A stretch of DNA of 64,000 nt, taken from assembly GCF_000378385.1 (NCBI RefSeq), contig NZ_KB899664.1:124001-188000 (forward strand), given 5' to 3'. The position numbers and the translations under genes are program-made. Source of the stretch: Paenibacillus daejeonensis DSM 15491 (GTDB lineage: Bacteria; Bacillota; Bacilli; Paenibacillales; Paenibacillaceae). The notes beneath the pieces were generated by a model. That model was given only the letters and a program-made list of their open reading frames with translations, was not told the origin of the DNA and made no database searches. Shown here one piece after another: positions 27,207 to 36,393 of this stretch (position 1 is the first letter of the stretch; each line of letters starts with the position of its first letter).

Positions 27207-28340
27207 ATGAGCGACAACAACAAGGTTGAGTTCGGCTGGTTTATTCCGACTAACGGAGATGGCAGATATATTGGTGTGAAGCCGGAGCGTGAGCCGTCGC
27301 AGCAATATTTCGTCGACGTGGCACAGGCTGCTGAAGAAGCAGGATACGAGTTTGCCCTTATTCCTGCAGGCGGGGATTGCTGGGATGGCTGGATCGTCGG
27401 TTCCTGGGTAGCGGCAGCTACGCGGCGCCTGAAGCCGTTAATTGCAATGAGACCTGGTTTAATTACACCGGTACTAGCTGCCCGGATGGCGTCCACCCTG
27501 CAGTGCATGTCGCAGGGCCGCGCCTTGATCAATGTCGTAACCGGTCACTACCCGGCAGATTTGAAAGCTTCCGGGGATGCGCTGCATGACAGCCATGATG
27601 AACGGTACGCTCGAACCCGGGAGTTCCTGGAGGTCGTCCGTGGCGTCTGGCAGGCAGGGGATGGTGACGCGGGTGGCTTTGATTATGACGGCAGCCATTA
27701 CAGCATTGAGGGCGGCGTGAGCAAGCCTTCGCTTGGCTTGGAGGCCGTTCCGCCGCTTTATTTTGGCGGCAGCTCGGTAGCCGGCAAGCGTGTAGCAGCC
27801 GAGACGGCTGATGTTTATCTGATGTGGACGGAGCCGCTGGCCTGGATTCAGGGTCAGATTGCCGAGATGGAGGGGTACCTGACCGAGCTGCGCGAGCAAC
27901 GGGGTCTCGACCGGACGCTCCGCTATGGGATTCGCGCGCAATTGGTTGTGCGGGAAACGGAAGAGGAGGCCTGGGCAGCAGCCCACGACATCCTGAGTCA
28001 AGCCAGCCCTGAGGTGTTCAAACTGGGAGAGCTCGCTCACACCTCGACGGACGCGACCAATCAGAAGCGCCAGATGGAGCTTTTCGCCGCATCAAGGGAT
28101 CAGAAGCACGTCATTGGACCGAATCTATGGTCCGGATTGTCAGCCATTCGAGGTGGCGGCGCGGTAGCCTTTGTTGGCACGCCGGAGCAAGTATCGGATC
28201 GAATTGTCGAATTCGTAGAGGCGGGTGTCCACTCGTTTATCCTCTCCGGCTATCCGCATCTTGAAGAGGCGCGCAGATCGGGCGAGTTGCTCCTGCCCTT
28301 GGCCAAGCGTAAGCTGGCTGAGCAGGGCTATATTATCTAA
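27207..28340 (+). CDS. SsuD-like FMNH2-dependent (alkane/sugar) sulfonate monooxygenase
   Basis: Cytoplasmic luciferase-like monooxygenase of 377 residues that should use FMNH2 and O2 to split a C-S bond, giving sulfite and an aldehyde. ATG 27207 follows AGAGAGGACGG; an upstream in-frame start at 27150 lacks a site. Family marks: FGWFIPTNGDGRYIG at the N-terminus, AMRPGLITPVLAARMASTL, GRALINVVTGHYPADLKASGD, and C-terminal GPNLWSGLSAIRGGGAVAFVGTPEQV and SGYPHLEEA. It is a paralogue of ssuD at 55103. Unusually, a CUT1 sugar importer follows rather than ssuABC, hinting at a sulfonated sugar as substrate. No flavin reductase is in the window. Confidence 0.88.
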   Translation: MSDNNKVEFGWFIPTNGDGRYIGVKPEREPSQQYFVDVAQAAEEAGYEFALIPAGGDCWDGWIVGSWVAAATRRLKPLIAMRPGLITPVLAARMASTLQCMSQGRALINVVTGHYPADLKASGDALHDSHDERYARTREFLEVVRGVWQAGDGDAGGFDYDGSHYSIEGGVSKPSLGLEAVPPLYFGGSSVAGKRVAAETADVYLMWTEPLAWIQGQIAEMEGYLTELREQRGLDRTLRYGIRAQLVVRETEEEAWAAAHDILSQASPEVFKLGELAHTSTDATNQKRQMELFAASRDQKHVIGPNLWSGLSAIRGGGAVAFVGTPEQVSDRIVEFVEAGVHSFILSGYPHLEEARRSGELLLPLAKRKLAEQGYII

Positions 28341-28361
28341 TTAGAAAATGGGGGCTATGCC

Positions 28362-29678
28362 ATGGGATATCAAACAACCAAACGCCAACCTTGGCGAGGA
28401 CTGCTGCTGTCACTGATGATTGCGGGCACAGGGGTGCTCGCGGCTTGCGGAGGCGGCAACAATGCAGCGGAGACCGGCAGCGGCAATACACCAAGTGAGC
28501 AGCAAGTAAGTAATAGCGGCAGTAATCCGGTAACGATCAGCTTCATTCACTGGCGGGGCGAGGATGCGGCAGTATTGGACGGCATTATCGAGGATTTTGA
28601 AGCGGAGCATCCCGGAATCAAGGTCGAGTCGCAGATTTTTCCGTCAGAGCAATATCAGGCAATCGCGCAGGCCAAGCTGCTGGATGGCGCGGTAGGCGAT
28701 GTGTTCACCTCCTTCCCTGGCACGCAATTCGAGGCCATTGCCAGAGCAGGTCTGTTCACTGATCTGAGCGATGAGGAATTCGTAGCCCAGTTTAACCCGT
28801 CCTTAATTGAAGCGGGCCAAAAGGACGGCCAACAGCTGGCGCTTCCTTATCAACTGGTCTACAACATCCCCATTTACAATGTCACACTGTTTGAAGAGCA
28901 AGGCATTGAGGTGCCGAGTGACTGGGAAGGCTTCCTGGCAGCCGCAGAGCAGCTCAAGCAGGCAGGGATTGTCCCGATTGCTTTTCCGGGGGCGGATATC
29001 GGCCCAGGCCAGTTCATGAATCCGATGGTGATGAACAACGCGCCGGATGGTGAGATCTTCGTGAAGCTGGAGGCAGGCGAAGCGAAGCTGACCGACGAGT
29101 GGTGGGTCACAACGCTGGAGCAATTCAAGCAGCTGAATGACCTGGAATACTTCCAAAAAGACGCACTCTGCACCAAAAACGAAGCCGCCGGCGCCTTGTT
29201 TGCCCAGGGCAAAGCAGCCATGCTGGCTACCGGATCCTACCAGCTGCTAGGTAACAAAAATAACAATCCTGAGCTCGTTCAAGGCTTGCTGGCGCCTATC
29301 ACTGTACCTGCCGACCAAGCAGTCTATGAAGGGATTCACACGACAACATTCATGCTCGCCATCAACAGCAAGACCAAGCATCCGGAGGAGGCCCGGGCAT
29401 TCCTGACGTATCTGAGCCGCAGCGAGGTGGCTTCAGCCTATGCCAATGGTACCGGACAGAACGTGACGGTGAATGGCGTAGAATACACCAGCGAAGAACT
29501 GCAGGTAGTTGAGGAATGGACGAACAAGAACACGCTTTTCCAACCGCGCTTCACGATTACCAATGCTGAGGTACAGCGAGCGGTCCTGAGCTCGATTCAG
29601 TCCGTACTGGCGGGCACCGACCCTGCCCAGGCAGCAGCGGATGCGCAGGTAATCGTAGATCAGCAGATCGGCCAGTAA
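28362..29678 (+). CDS. sugar-type ABC substrate-binding lipoprotein beside monooxygenase
   Basis: 438-residue extracellular binding lipoprotein. Signal peptide with lipobox GVLAAC (Cys about 29), Gly/Asn/Ser tether, and a family 1 solute-binding fold beginning VTISFIHWRGEDAAVLDG. Only 21 bases separate it from the monooxygenase, so both share a transcript. It should present its ligand to the two permeases that follow. The pairing with an SsuD-like enzyme suggests a sulfonated carbohydrate ligand; that is inference. Confidence 0.9.
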   Translation: MGYQTTKRQPWRGLLLSLMIAGTGVLAACGGGNNAAETGSGNTPSEQQVSNSGSNPVTISFIHWRGEDAAVLDGIIEDFEAEHPGIKVESQIFPSEQYQAIAQAKLLDGAVGDVFTSFPGTQFEAIARAGLFTDLSDEEFVAQFNPSLIEAGQKDGQQLALPYQLVYNIPIYNVTLFEEQGIEVPSDWEGFLAAAEQLKQAGIVPIAFPGADIGPGQFMNPMVMNNAPDGEIFVKLEAGEAKLTDEWWVTTLEQFKQLNDLEYFQKDALCTKNEAAGALFAQGKAAMLATGSYQLLGNKNNNPELVQGLLAPITVPADQAVYEGIHTTTFMLAINSKTKHPEEARAFLTYLSRSEVASAYANGTGQNVTVNGVEYTSEELQVVEEWTNKNTLFQPRFTITNAEVQRAVLSSIQSVLAGTDPAQAAADAQVIVDQQIGQ

Positions 29679-29682
29679 CTCC

Positions 29683-30555
29683 ATGCGCAGGTTCTGGCGA
29701 CTGCTGCCGTTCTTCCTGCCGGGCCTCCTGCTCTACCTGGCACTGTTTGTCTATCTGACGGTGACGAGCTTTTACTATTCCCTGACCGATTGGGACGGCT
29801 TGTCGCCGTCCTATACGGTGATTGGACTGGACAACTATCCTAGGGTTGCTGAGGATGTGGTCTTCCGCAAAGCCTTTGGCAACAACATCAAATTCATGCT
29901 TGCTGTTGTTTTGGCGCAGACGGTTATTTCCTTGCTGCTGGCGCTTCAGCTAACCAAGCAGAGCCGGTTGCATGTGGCGCTGAGAGCCTTTTACTTTGTG
30001 CCGACGATTCTGTCCTCGGTATCCGTGGGCTTCATCTGGACATTCGTCTACGATCCGACGCTGGGGATGCTGAACGGAGTGCTGGAGGCGATGGGCTTGT
30101 CGTCTTGGAACCGCAATTGGCTTGGCAATCCGCGGATTGCTATTTTCTCCATTGCAGCCGTTCAGGCCTGGGCCCATATCGGACAAATGGTCATACTGTT
30201 CGTAGCCGGACTACAGTCGATCCCCCGTGAGTTGGTGGAATCGGCCCGTCTGGATGGCGCCACCCGGCTGCAGTTGTTCTTGCGCGTCACCTGGCCGCTC
30301 CTGGCGCCTGCGGCTGCGATCGTCGTATCCTATACGACCATCCAATCTTTTAAGGCATTTGACTTGGTCTTCACTATGACTGGCGGCGGACCGGCGTATT
30401 CGACTGAGATTTTGTCTACGTATATTTACAACTCAGCGTTTATGAATTATACCTTTGGCCGGGCGGCGGCAGCTTCGGTATTTTTCTTGGCCCTGATCGG
30501 GCTGATTACCTTCCTGCAGTTCCGGGCACTGCGGACCGACAGAATATCTTATTAA
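29683..30555 (+). CDS. sugar ABC importer permease (MalF-like)
   Basis: 290-residue CUT1 permease with about six membrane helices, the first at about 6-28 (LLPFFLPGLLLYLALFVYL). EAA loop LVESARLDGATRLQLFLRVTWPL near residue 185. The start lies four bases after the binding-protein stop and has little ribosome site of its own, so translation is probably coupled. Partner of the permease at 30610. Confidence 0.92.
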   Translation: MRRFWRLLPFFLPGLLLYLALFVYLTVTSFYYSLTDWDGLSPSYTVIGLDNYPRVAEDVVFRKAFGNNIKFMLAVVLAQTVISLLLALQLTKQSRLHVALRAFYFVPTILSSVSVGFIWTFVYDPTLGMLNGVLEAMGLSSWNRNWLGNPRIAIFSIAAVQAWAHIGQMVILFVAGLQSIPRELVESARLDGATRLQLFLRVTWPLLAPAAAIVVSYTTIQSFKAFDLVFTMTGGGPAYSTEILSTYIYNSAFMNYTFGRAAAASVFFLALIGLITFLQFRALRTDRISY

Positions 30556-30609
30556 TTCGCTTTTCTGAATTACTTCGTAATCATAATCGTACTCAGGCAG
30601 GTGAAACCA

Positions 30610-31425
30610 ATGTGGCTTCAAGGCTTGGGCAAGCTGCTGCTTGTCGCGTTTGCCATCCTCATCGCAGCGCCGCTGCTAATCGTCTTATTCACGTCCATGA
30701 AGAGCACGGCCCAGTTCTATGCCTCACCGCTTGGGCTGCCGGAGTCTTTCTCGTTCCATAACTTCAAGCAGCTGTTCACGGGCCAGCCGATGCTGCGCTA
30801 CGCCGCCAACTCGCTGATCGTCACAGTTTCGACCGTACTGCTCGTTCTGGGATTGGCGGTCAGCATCGCCTATGGCATTCTGCGCTCCGGACGGCGGCTG
30901 GGCGGCGTTGTCTTCGCCCTGTTCGCTGTAGGGCTCATGGTGCCTTCGCAGGTCAACATGATTCCCATCTACACGTTCATCCGGCAGCTCGGCTGGAGTA
31001 ACTCGCTCACTGGCCTGATCGTCGTCAGCGCCTCCGTGCTGCTCCCGCTCTCCGTGTTCATGCTGAGCGGCTTCATGAAGACACTGCCCCGCGAGATCCT
31101 GGAGGCAGGCGAGATCGATGGCGCAGGCGATTGGACGCTCCTGGCGCGAATTGCTGTTCCGTTGTGTGCTCCCTACCTGGCAGCCGTTTCAGCCTTTTTG
31201 TTCGTTATCGTCTGGAACGATCTGCTCTTCCCGCTGCTGCTCCTCAGCAGCAATGACAAGCTGACGCTACCCCTGGCCCTGCTCCAGTTCCGGGGCGAAT
31301 ACGTCACGGATTACCCGATGCTGCTAACCGGCGTCGTGACAACCGCCATTTCGATGATCGTGCTGTTCGTTTTCCTGCAGCGCTACTTCATCTCGGGAGC
31401 TATGGCAGGGGCATTGAAGGGTTAA
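30610..31425 (+). CDS. sugar ABC importer permease (MalG-like)
   Basis: 271-residue CUT1 permease; EAA loop ILEAGEIDGAGDWTLLARIAVPL near residue 175, C-terminus FISGAMAGALKG. A GTG at 30601 is in frame, but AGGCAGGTG overlaps it and is correctly spaced for ATG 30610. Last gene of the monooxygenase/importer operon. As with the other sugar importers here, no ATPase is encoded. Confidence 0.92.
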   Translation: MWLQGLGKLLLVAFAILIAAPLLIVLFTSMKSTAQFYASPLGLPESFSFHNFKQLFTGQPMLRYAANSLIVTVSTVLLVLGLAVSIAYGILRSGRRLGGVVFALFAVGLMVPSQVNMIPIYTFIRQLGWSNSLTGLIVVSASVLLPLSVFMLSGFMKTLPREILEAGEIDGAGDWTLLARIAVPLCAPYLAAVSAFLFVIVWNDLLFPLLLLSSNDKLTLPLALLQFRGEYVTDYPMLLTGVVTTAISMIVLFVFLQRYFISGAMAGALKG

Positions 31426-31758
31426 CTCACTCAGGGAGTGCTAAGGGCAACATTTTACAATTCAGCAGGCTAAAACCTACGTTTTTACTGGCATTTTCCT
31501 TAAATAACGGCGCTGAGTTCCTTTAGAATGTAAAAACATGCTGAAAAAACAATATAAGGCCGCTCACTTCCCTTACTGGTTGGAGATCCTATTATCGCTC
31601 CATTCCCACGGTTGCTCACCAATAAATACACTCTCTCGGGGCAAACGTTAGAAGTGGGGCGCATCAAGGCTGGCCTCCTCCCCACCGCCCGCGAAAGGAC
31701 AAACCTGAGGCAACTATAGTAAACTGGGAATAACTTCAACTAGTTAAGGGGGGAACGA
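31426..31758. other. 333-base spacer
   Basis: No gene seen. A strong AAGGGGGG ribosome site for the next gene lies at its end. No convincing terminator for the preceding importer was found. Confidence 0.4.
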
Positions 31759-32271
31759 ATGAAAAGCATCGGGAGATACAGTCGATTTTGTATCCTTCTG
31801 TGTGTGGTCGTAATCGCAGCCGCATGTTCGAAGCCCGGGGTAGAGTTAGATTTGGAGAAAGTGAATACTTATGAAATCGGCTATCTCGGCAATGACAATG
31901 AGCTCGTGGAGAGCTTGAATGATCAAGGCGTGATGATTGTCGACCGTGAGATCGACGCAGCGTACACTGGGGACATCCTGATCATTGATAATGAGCTTGT
32001 ATCTCAAATCAACGAGGATGATGTAAAAAACTATTTACTCGATGGAAACGATGTATTCTTTGCTCGTGCCAATAATACACAGCAAATTGAAGAGAAATTT
32101 ATGAACCAAAAATCGTATGAGTATACGGATGATAAAGATCATCATGTTCTGCTGCAGCTTAAACATAATGGAGAGCAATTTGTTATACGGTCTTCCATCT
32201 ATGGATTGGATGAACATAAATATGAACGACTCATTCAGACGCTATTTCTGCTTCGAGAATTAGAATCTTAA
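31759..32271 (+). CDS. small hypothetical lipoprotein
   Basis: 170 residues. Signal peptide followed by lipobox IAAAC (Cys near 23), then a mixed alpha/beta domain rich in Asp/Glu/Asn. No family recognised. Strong ribosome site AAGGGGGGAACGA and its own terminator indicate a single-gene unit. It lies between two sugar importer operons but has no sequence link to either. Anchored on the outer face of the membrane; role unknown. Confidence 0.8.
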   Translation: MKSIGRYSRFCILLCVVVIAAACSKPGVELDLEKVNTYEIGYLGNDNELVESLNDQGVMIVDREIDAAYTGDILIIDNELVSQINEDDVKNYLLDGNDVFFARANNTQQIEEKFMNQKSYEYTDDKDHHVLLQLKHNGEQFVIRSSIYGLDEHKYERLIQTLFLLRELES

Positions 32272-32286
32272 TCCATTGCAAAAGAA

Positions 32287-32315
32287 GGCTTTGCCACCAC
32301 GGCAAAGCTTTTTCT
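32287..32315 (+). terminator. intrinsic terminator
   Basis: GGCTTTGCC and GGCAAAGCT arms around a short loop, then a run of Ts. Confidence 0.8.
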
Positions 32316-32557
32316 CTCGCTACAAAAGGCACCCCGCACCACCCCCACTATACAATCCTTGCCGCTATACAATTCTCTTCAAAAACCCGCCAAACCCAGT
32401 CCCCACTAGGGATTTCGCCGATTTTCGTCCGCTTTGGTTAAGCCGGAAGTATTGTTTATAGACGCTGTGTTGCCGGCTGTGGTTCCATAAGGGTGTCCCT
32501 TCCGCAGCATTCAGGCTGCCGGGGATCAATTAGGTCCGAATCGGAGTTGATACCCAC

Positions 32558-33514
32558 ATGAAAGCCACACCCGCCGCATCAAGCACAAGCCCACCCGCCA
32601 CGCCCGCGCAATCCTCGCCGAACCGGCGCAGGCTGAAGCAGAATATTCCGTGGTTAATCATGTTTGCACCCGTCGCTGTCTATTTCATTCTCTTCAAATA
32701 CGTTCCCATGGGCGGTCTTGTCATCGCTTTCAAGGACTATCACTTCCTGCACGGGGTGTGGGGGAGCGAGTGGGCAGGACTGAAGAACTTCCAGATGCTG
32801 TTTACCGACCCCGCTACGATTACGACGATTCGCAATACGCTCATGATCAGTGTGCTATCGATGGTCGTTGGTTTCCCGTTTCCTATCGTGCTGGCGATTA
32901 TGTTCAATGAAGTTCGTAAGCTGTGGTTCCGCAAATCCTTGCAAACGCTGCTGTATCTACCACATTTTCTTTCCTGGGTCATCGTTGGAGGCATGGTCAT
33001 TACGCTGTTCTCGCAGGAGACAGGCGCCGTCAATGCGCTGTGGGAGCGGCTAACGGGCAGCACGTACCCGTTTCTGTATAACGAGGCATCCTGGCTGACG
33101 ATTTTCCTCGGTTCAGGGGTCTGGAAGGAAGCAGGCTTCGGCGCGATCATCTACCTGGCAGCGCTAGCTAACATTGACCCGCATCTATATGAGGCAGCGA
33201 ATCTGGATGGTGCAGGCAAGTTCAAGCAGATCTGGCACATCACGCTGCCGGGCATCACCCCGGTCATCGTCCTGATGCTAATCCTCGGCATGGGGCGAGT
33301 GATGGAGGTGGGCTTCGATCAGGTCTACATGCTGCAGAACCCGGTCGTCTCCAATATATCTGAGGTCATCTCCACCTATATCTACCGGATGGGCTTGCAA
33401 GGCGCCCAGTTCAGCATTACTACGGCCATGGGGATGTTCGAGGCTGTGATCGGTCTCATCCTGGTCATTGCGGCCAACGGTGTCGCCAGAAGGTTTAATC
33501 AATCCCTGTGGTAA
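32558..33514 (+). CDS. LplB/YteP-type polysaccharide ABC importer permease
   Basis: 318-residue permease of the LplB subgroup (complex oligosaccharide, e.g. pectin/uronide or xylan fragments). Ala/Pro/Ser-rich N-terminus, first helix about 32-52 (PWLIMFAPVAVYFILFKYVPMGG, diagnostic of the subgroup), EAA loop LYEAANLDGAGKFKQIWHITLPG. Start preceded by GGAGTTGAT at slightly long spacing. First gene of an LplB-LplC-LplA operon; works with 33534. Confidence 0.93.
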   Translation: MKATPAASSTSPPATPAQSSPNRRRLKQNIPWLIMFAPVAVYFILFKYVPMGGLVIAFKDYHFLHGVWGSEWAGLKNFQMLFTDPATITTIRNTLMISVLSMVVGFPFPIVLAIMFNEVRKLWFRKSLQTLLYLPHFLSWVIVGGMVITLFSQETGAVNALWERLTGSTYPFLYNEASWLTIFLGSGVWKEAGFGAIIYLAALANIDPHLYEAANLDGAGKFKQIWHITLPGITPVIVLMLILGMGRVMEVGFDQVYMLQNPVVSNISEVISTYIYRMGLQGAQFSITTAMGMFEAVIGLILVIAANGVARRFNQSLW

Positions 33515-33533
33515 CAAAAGGAGTCTGACAACC

Positions 33534-34409
33534 ATGCAAATATCCCGAGGCGAACGATGGTTCTACCGCTTCAATTACACGATTCTGACCCTTGCGGCGT
33601 TAACCTGCCTGCTGCCACTACTCAATATTCTGGCCGTCTCGCTGAGTGGCAACCGGGCGGTCATGTCGGGGGAGGTCGGCATCTGGCCGGTTGACTTCAA
33701 TCTCAATTCGTATGAGGCGCTTATGAGCGGCAGTCCGGTGTTCCAGGCGTTCCGCAACAGTGTGGTGCTGACCGTCGTCGGTGTGGTGCTGTGCATGCTG
33801 TTCACGCTGCTGGCGGCTTATCCGCTGTCCCGCAGGGGCTTTTACCTGAAGAAGCCGATTACGCTGGCCATCGTCTTCACCATGCTGTTCACCGGCGGCA
33901 TCATTCCACACTACCTGCTGGTAGATTGGCTGGGACTGGTGAACACGTACTGGGCCCTGTGGCTGCCTGCTCTGGTCAGTCCGTTCAACATGCTCATTAT
34001 GAAAAACTACTTCGAACACCTCCCTGAAGAAATGGAGGAAGCGGCCCGGATCGACGGCTGCGGCGAGTGGTCGTTCATTACCAAGGTCGTGCTGCCGCTC
34101 TCGCTGCCGATGCTGGCGACGATTGCTTTGTTCTACGGCGTGAACCTGTGGAACTCGTTTTTTCAGGTGCTGATCTATATTAACGACACGCAAAAGTACA
34201 ATCTGACCGTACTCGTGCAGCAGATGGTGCGCAGCTCTTCGGTCCTGCTCGAATTCACCAGCGTAACCCCTGAGGAGATGAATCAGTTCCCGCCAGAGGG
34301 CGTGAAATCGGCTGGTGTGATGGTGCTTCTGCTGCCCATGTTGATCGTATATCCGTTCATTCAGAAGTATTTTGTCAAAGGGGTCATGATTGGCGCCATC
34401 AAAGGGTAA
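33534..34409 (+). CDS. LplC/YtcP-type ABC importer permease
   Basis: 291-residue permease. The open frame begins at 33468 inside the previous gene, but AAAGGAG at 33518-33524 fixes ATG 33534 (MQISRGERWFYRFNYTILTL). EAA loop MEEAARIDGCGEWSFITKVVLPL; the second Gly/Ala position is Cys. C-terminus QKYFVKGVMIGAIKG is typical of LplC. Forms the channel with 32558. Confidence 0.93.
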   Translation: MQISRGERWFYRFNYTILTLAALTCLLPLLNILAVSLSGNRAVMSGEVGIWPVDFNLNSYEALMSGSPVFQAFRNSVVLTVVGVVLCMLFTLLAAYPLSRRGFYLKKPITLAIVFTMLFTGGIIPHYLLVDWLGLVNTYWALWLPALVSPFNMLIMKNYFEHLPEEMEEAARIDGCGEWSFITKVVLPLSLPMLATIALFYGVNLWNSFFQVLIYINDTQKYNLTVLVQQMVRSSSVLLEFTSVTPEEMNQFPPEGVKSAGVMVLLLPMLIVYPFIQKYFVKGVMIGAIKG

Positions 34410-34512
34410 CGCCACTTGATATTTCGCGTAGGAGGGATGTCCCGGCATCAATGACGGTTTGTCGTGAAGTTTGCTCAGGGGTGTTGTACACTAAAGATGA
34501 TGGAGGATGACT

Positions 34513-36204
34513 ATGACTACAAAACAATGGAAATCTCGCCTGGCCCTTCTGCTCGTAGGGATTATGGCCTGTGTAATCTTCGCTGCCTGCTCGTCCAACG
34601 GACAAAATAATGAACCGGCCACACCAACGCCAGGCACGAATACACCGGACAATGCCGCGGCCGAAGAGCCAAAGGAGCGGGGCAGCATTACCGTCTCCGT
34701 CTATGATCGCGGCACGGTGCCTGCAGAGGAAGGCACAATGGATAATAACCGCTGGACCAAGTGGATTAACGAGAATGGTCCGGTCGATGTGAGCTTCGTC
34801 AGCGTTCCGCGCTGGGAATCGCAGCAGAAATTCAACGTCATGTTCGCCTCCAAGTCCGCGCCGGACTTGATTATGGAATACGATACAGCTTACCGCAACC
34901 AACTGTACAATCAGCAGCTGATCATGCCGGTTGACGAACTGATCGAGAACAGCACGAACTATAAAGCGATGCTGGAGGAATATCCGGCTCTGCGCAAGGT
35001 AACGACCAAGGAAGACGGCAAAATGTATGAGTTCGCTAGGGTCATCGGCCTGCAGCCGAACCATGCTCTGTTCATCCGCGCCGACTGGTTGGAAGCGCTT
35101 AATATTGAAGTTCCACAAACGACGGAAGAGCTCTTCGAAGTTGCCAAAGCATTCAAGGAGCAGGACCCGGACGGCAATGGTGCCGATGACACCTATGGCA
35201 TGGCGCTCAGTTACATCAGTGGCATGATTGTGGATTACATGCACGGCAGTGTGTTCACGATGTTCGAGAAGCAGCCGTGGTACCCGGACGCGAATGGTGA
35301 GCTGATCCATGATTGGGATCGCGTGCAGGCAGCGGCCGAGTATAAGAAGCGTCTGTTCGACGCCGGCTTGGTTGACCGTGACTTCCTGACCGACAGCAAG
35401 GGTGAGAAGGCCAAGCAGGACTTCATTAACGGCAAGCTCGGCATCTGGGGCACCTCAATTGGTGATTTCCCAGCCTATGAGACGCTCAAGCAGAACAATC
35501 CGGATGCGAGAATCCAGGTCATTGCCCTGCCAGAGAGCGAGTTCGGACAGTTCAGCCCGGTGCTCTACAACCCGGTGCAATCGGTCGCCGCAGTGAACGT
35601 CATGGCGAAGAACCCGCAGGCCATTATGGAGTACGTGGACTTCATGGTTGATCCAGAGACCAAGAAAGTGTTTGACTACGGCATTGAAGGCGAGCATCAT
35701 ACCGTTGAGAACGGCTGTCCGAAGCTGATCGAAACCGACGAAGTGAAGGCGCAGCTGAGCTACAAGGCGGATCTGATGATGATGTTCTCCACCGACTTCA
35801 CCAATGAATGCGCCGACTGGTGGAATTACAACGAGAGCAATGCCACGCCGCTGCAATTGGAATACAAGGACATCCGCTACGATGCGGTAGAAGCTTATGT
35901 CAGCCAGGACCGTCCGAATCCGGCCATCACCTCCAGCGAGCATATGCCGCTCATTCCGGAGGATCTGCAGATCAACCAGCAGAACGGCTTCAAGGCCGTC
36001 GAGGACATCCTGACCCGCGCCATCATTGGCGGCACCGGCTACACCGTGGAGCAGGCCATTGGTGATGCCAAGGCTGCCTGGAACAAGTCCAACGGCGAGA
36101 AAATCGACCAATGGTATGCCGACTGGTACAGAGACAACAAGGACTCAGCCTTCCTCATGAACGACATGTATGACCTGGCCCAGGACGTCTTTTTTAGACC
36201 TTAG
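34513..36204 (+). CDS. LplA-type substrate-binding lipoprotein
   Basis: 563-residue large solute-binding lipoprotein of the LplA subgroup that feeds the two permeases upstream. ATG 34513 lies six bases after GGAGG; ATG 34507 overlaps the ribosome site. Lipobox IFAAC (Cys near 24), Pro/Thr/Asn tether, then a fold starting SITVSVYDRGTVP. The subgroup binds large plant-derived oligosaccharides; exact ligand unknown. A palindromic element begins seven bases after the stop. Confidence 0.93.
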   Translation: MTTKQWKSRLALLLVGIMACVIFAACSSNGQNNEPATPTPGTNTPDNAAAEEPKERGSITVSVYDRGTVPAEEGTMDNNRWTKWINENGPVDVSFVSVPRWESQQKFNVMFASKSAPDLIMEYDTAYRNQLYNQQLIMPVDELIENSTNYKAMLEEYPALRKVTTKEDGKMYEFARVIGLQPNHALFIRADWLEALNIEVPQTTEELFEVAKAFKEQDPDGNGADDTYGMALSYISGMIVDYMHGSVFTMFEKQPWYPDANGELIHDWDRVQAAAEYKKRLFDAGLVDRDFLTDSKGEKAKQDFINGKLGIWGTSIGDFPAYETLKQNNPDARIQVIALPESEFGQFSPVLYNPVQSVAAVNVMAKNPQAIMEYVDFMVDPETKKVFDYGIEGEHHTVENGCPKLIETDEVKAQLSYKADLMMMFSTDFTNECADWWNYNESNATPLQLEYKDIRYDAVEAYVSQDRPNPAITSSEHMPLIPEDLQINQQNGFKAVEDILTRAIIGGTGYTVEQAIGDAKAAWNKSNGEKIDQWYADWYRDNKDSAFLMNDMYDLAQDVFFRP

Positions 36205-36210
36205 AGTTAA

Positions 36211-36359
36211 AAATAAGCCTGCGCGGGGCGGATCGTTCTTCCGATCGCTGTTGTCCCCAGATTTCATGATGATCTAACCCCTGTACAGGGGGAAATCCGG
36301 GGACAAAGGCGAGCATTCCATTTCTCCAGAACGATTCCGTCCCTCTCCGGCACTTTTTT
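36211..36359 (-). repeat. palindromic intergenic element, copy B
   Basis: Inverted copy of the 17487-17635 element. It lies between the LplA gene and the membrane AraC regulator. On the plus strand it ends in a T run (CACTTTTTT), so it could also terminate. Inner hairpin CCCCTGTACAGGGG. Confidence 0.8.
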
Positions 36360-36393
36360 AACACAGGACAATTTTACAAACAGGGGGAGCACC

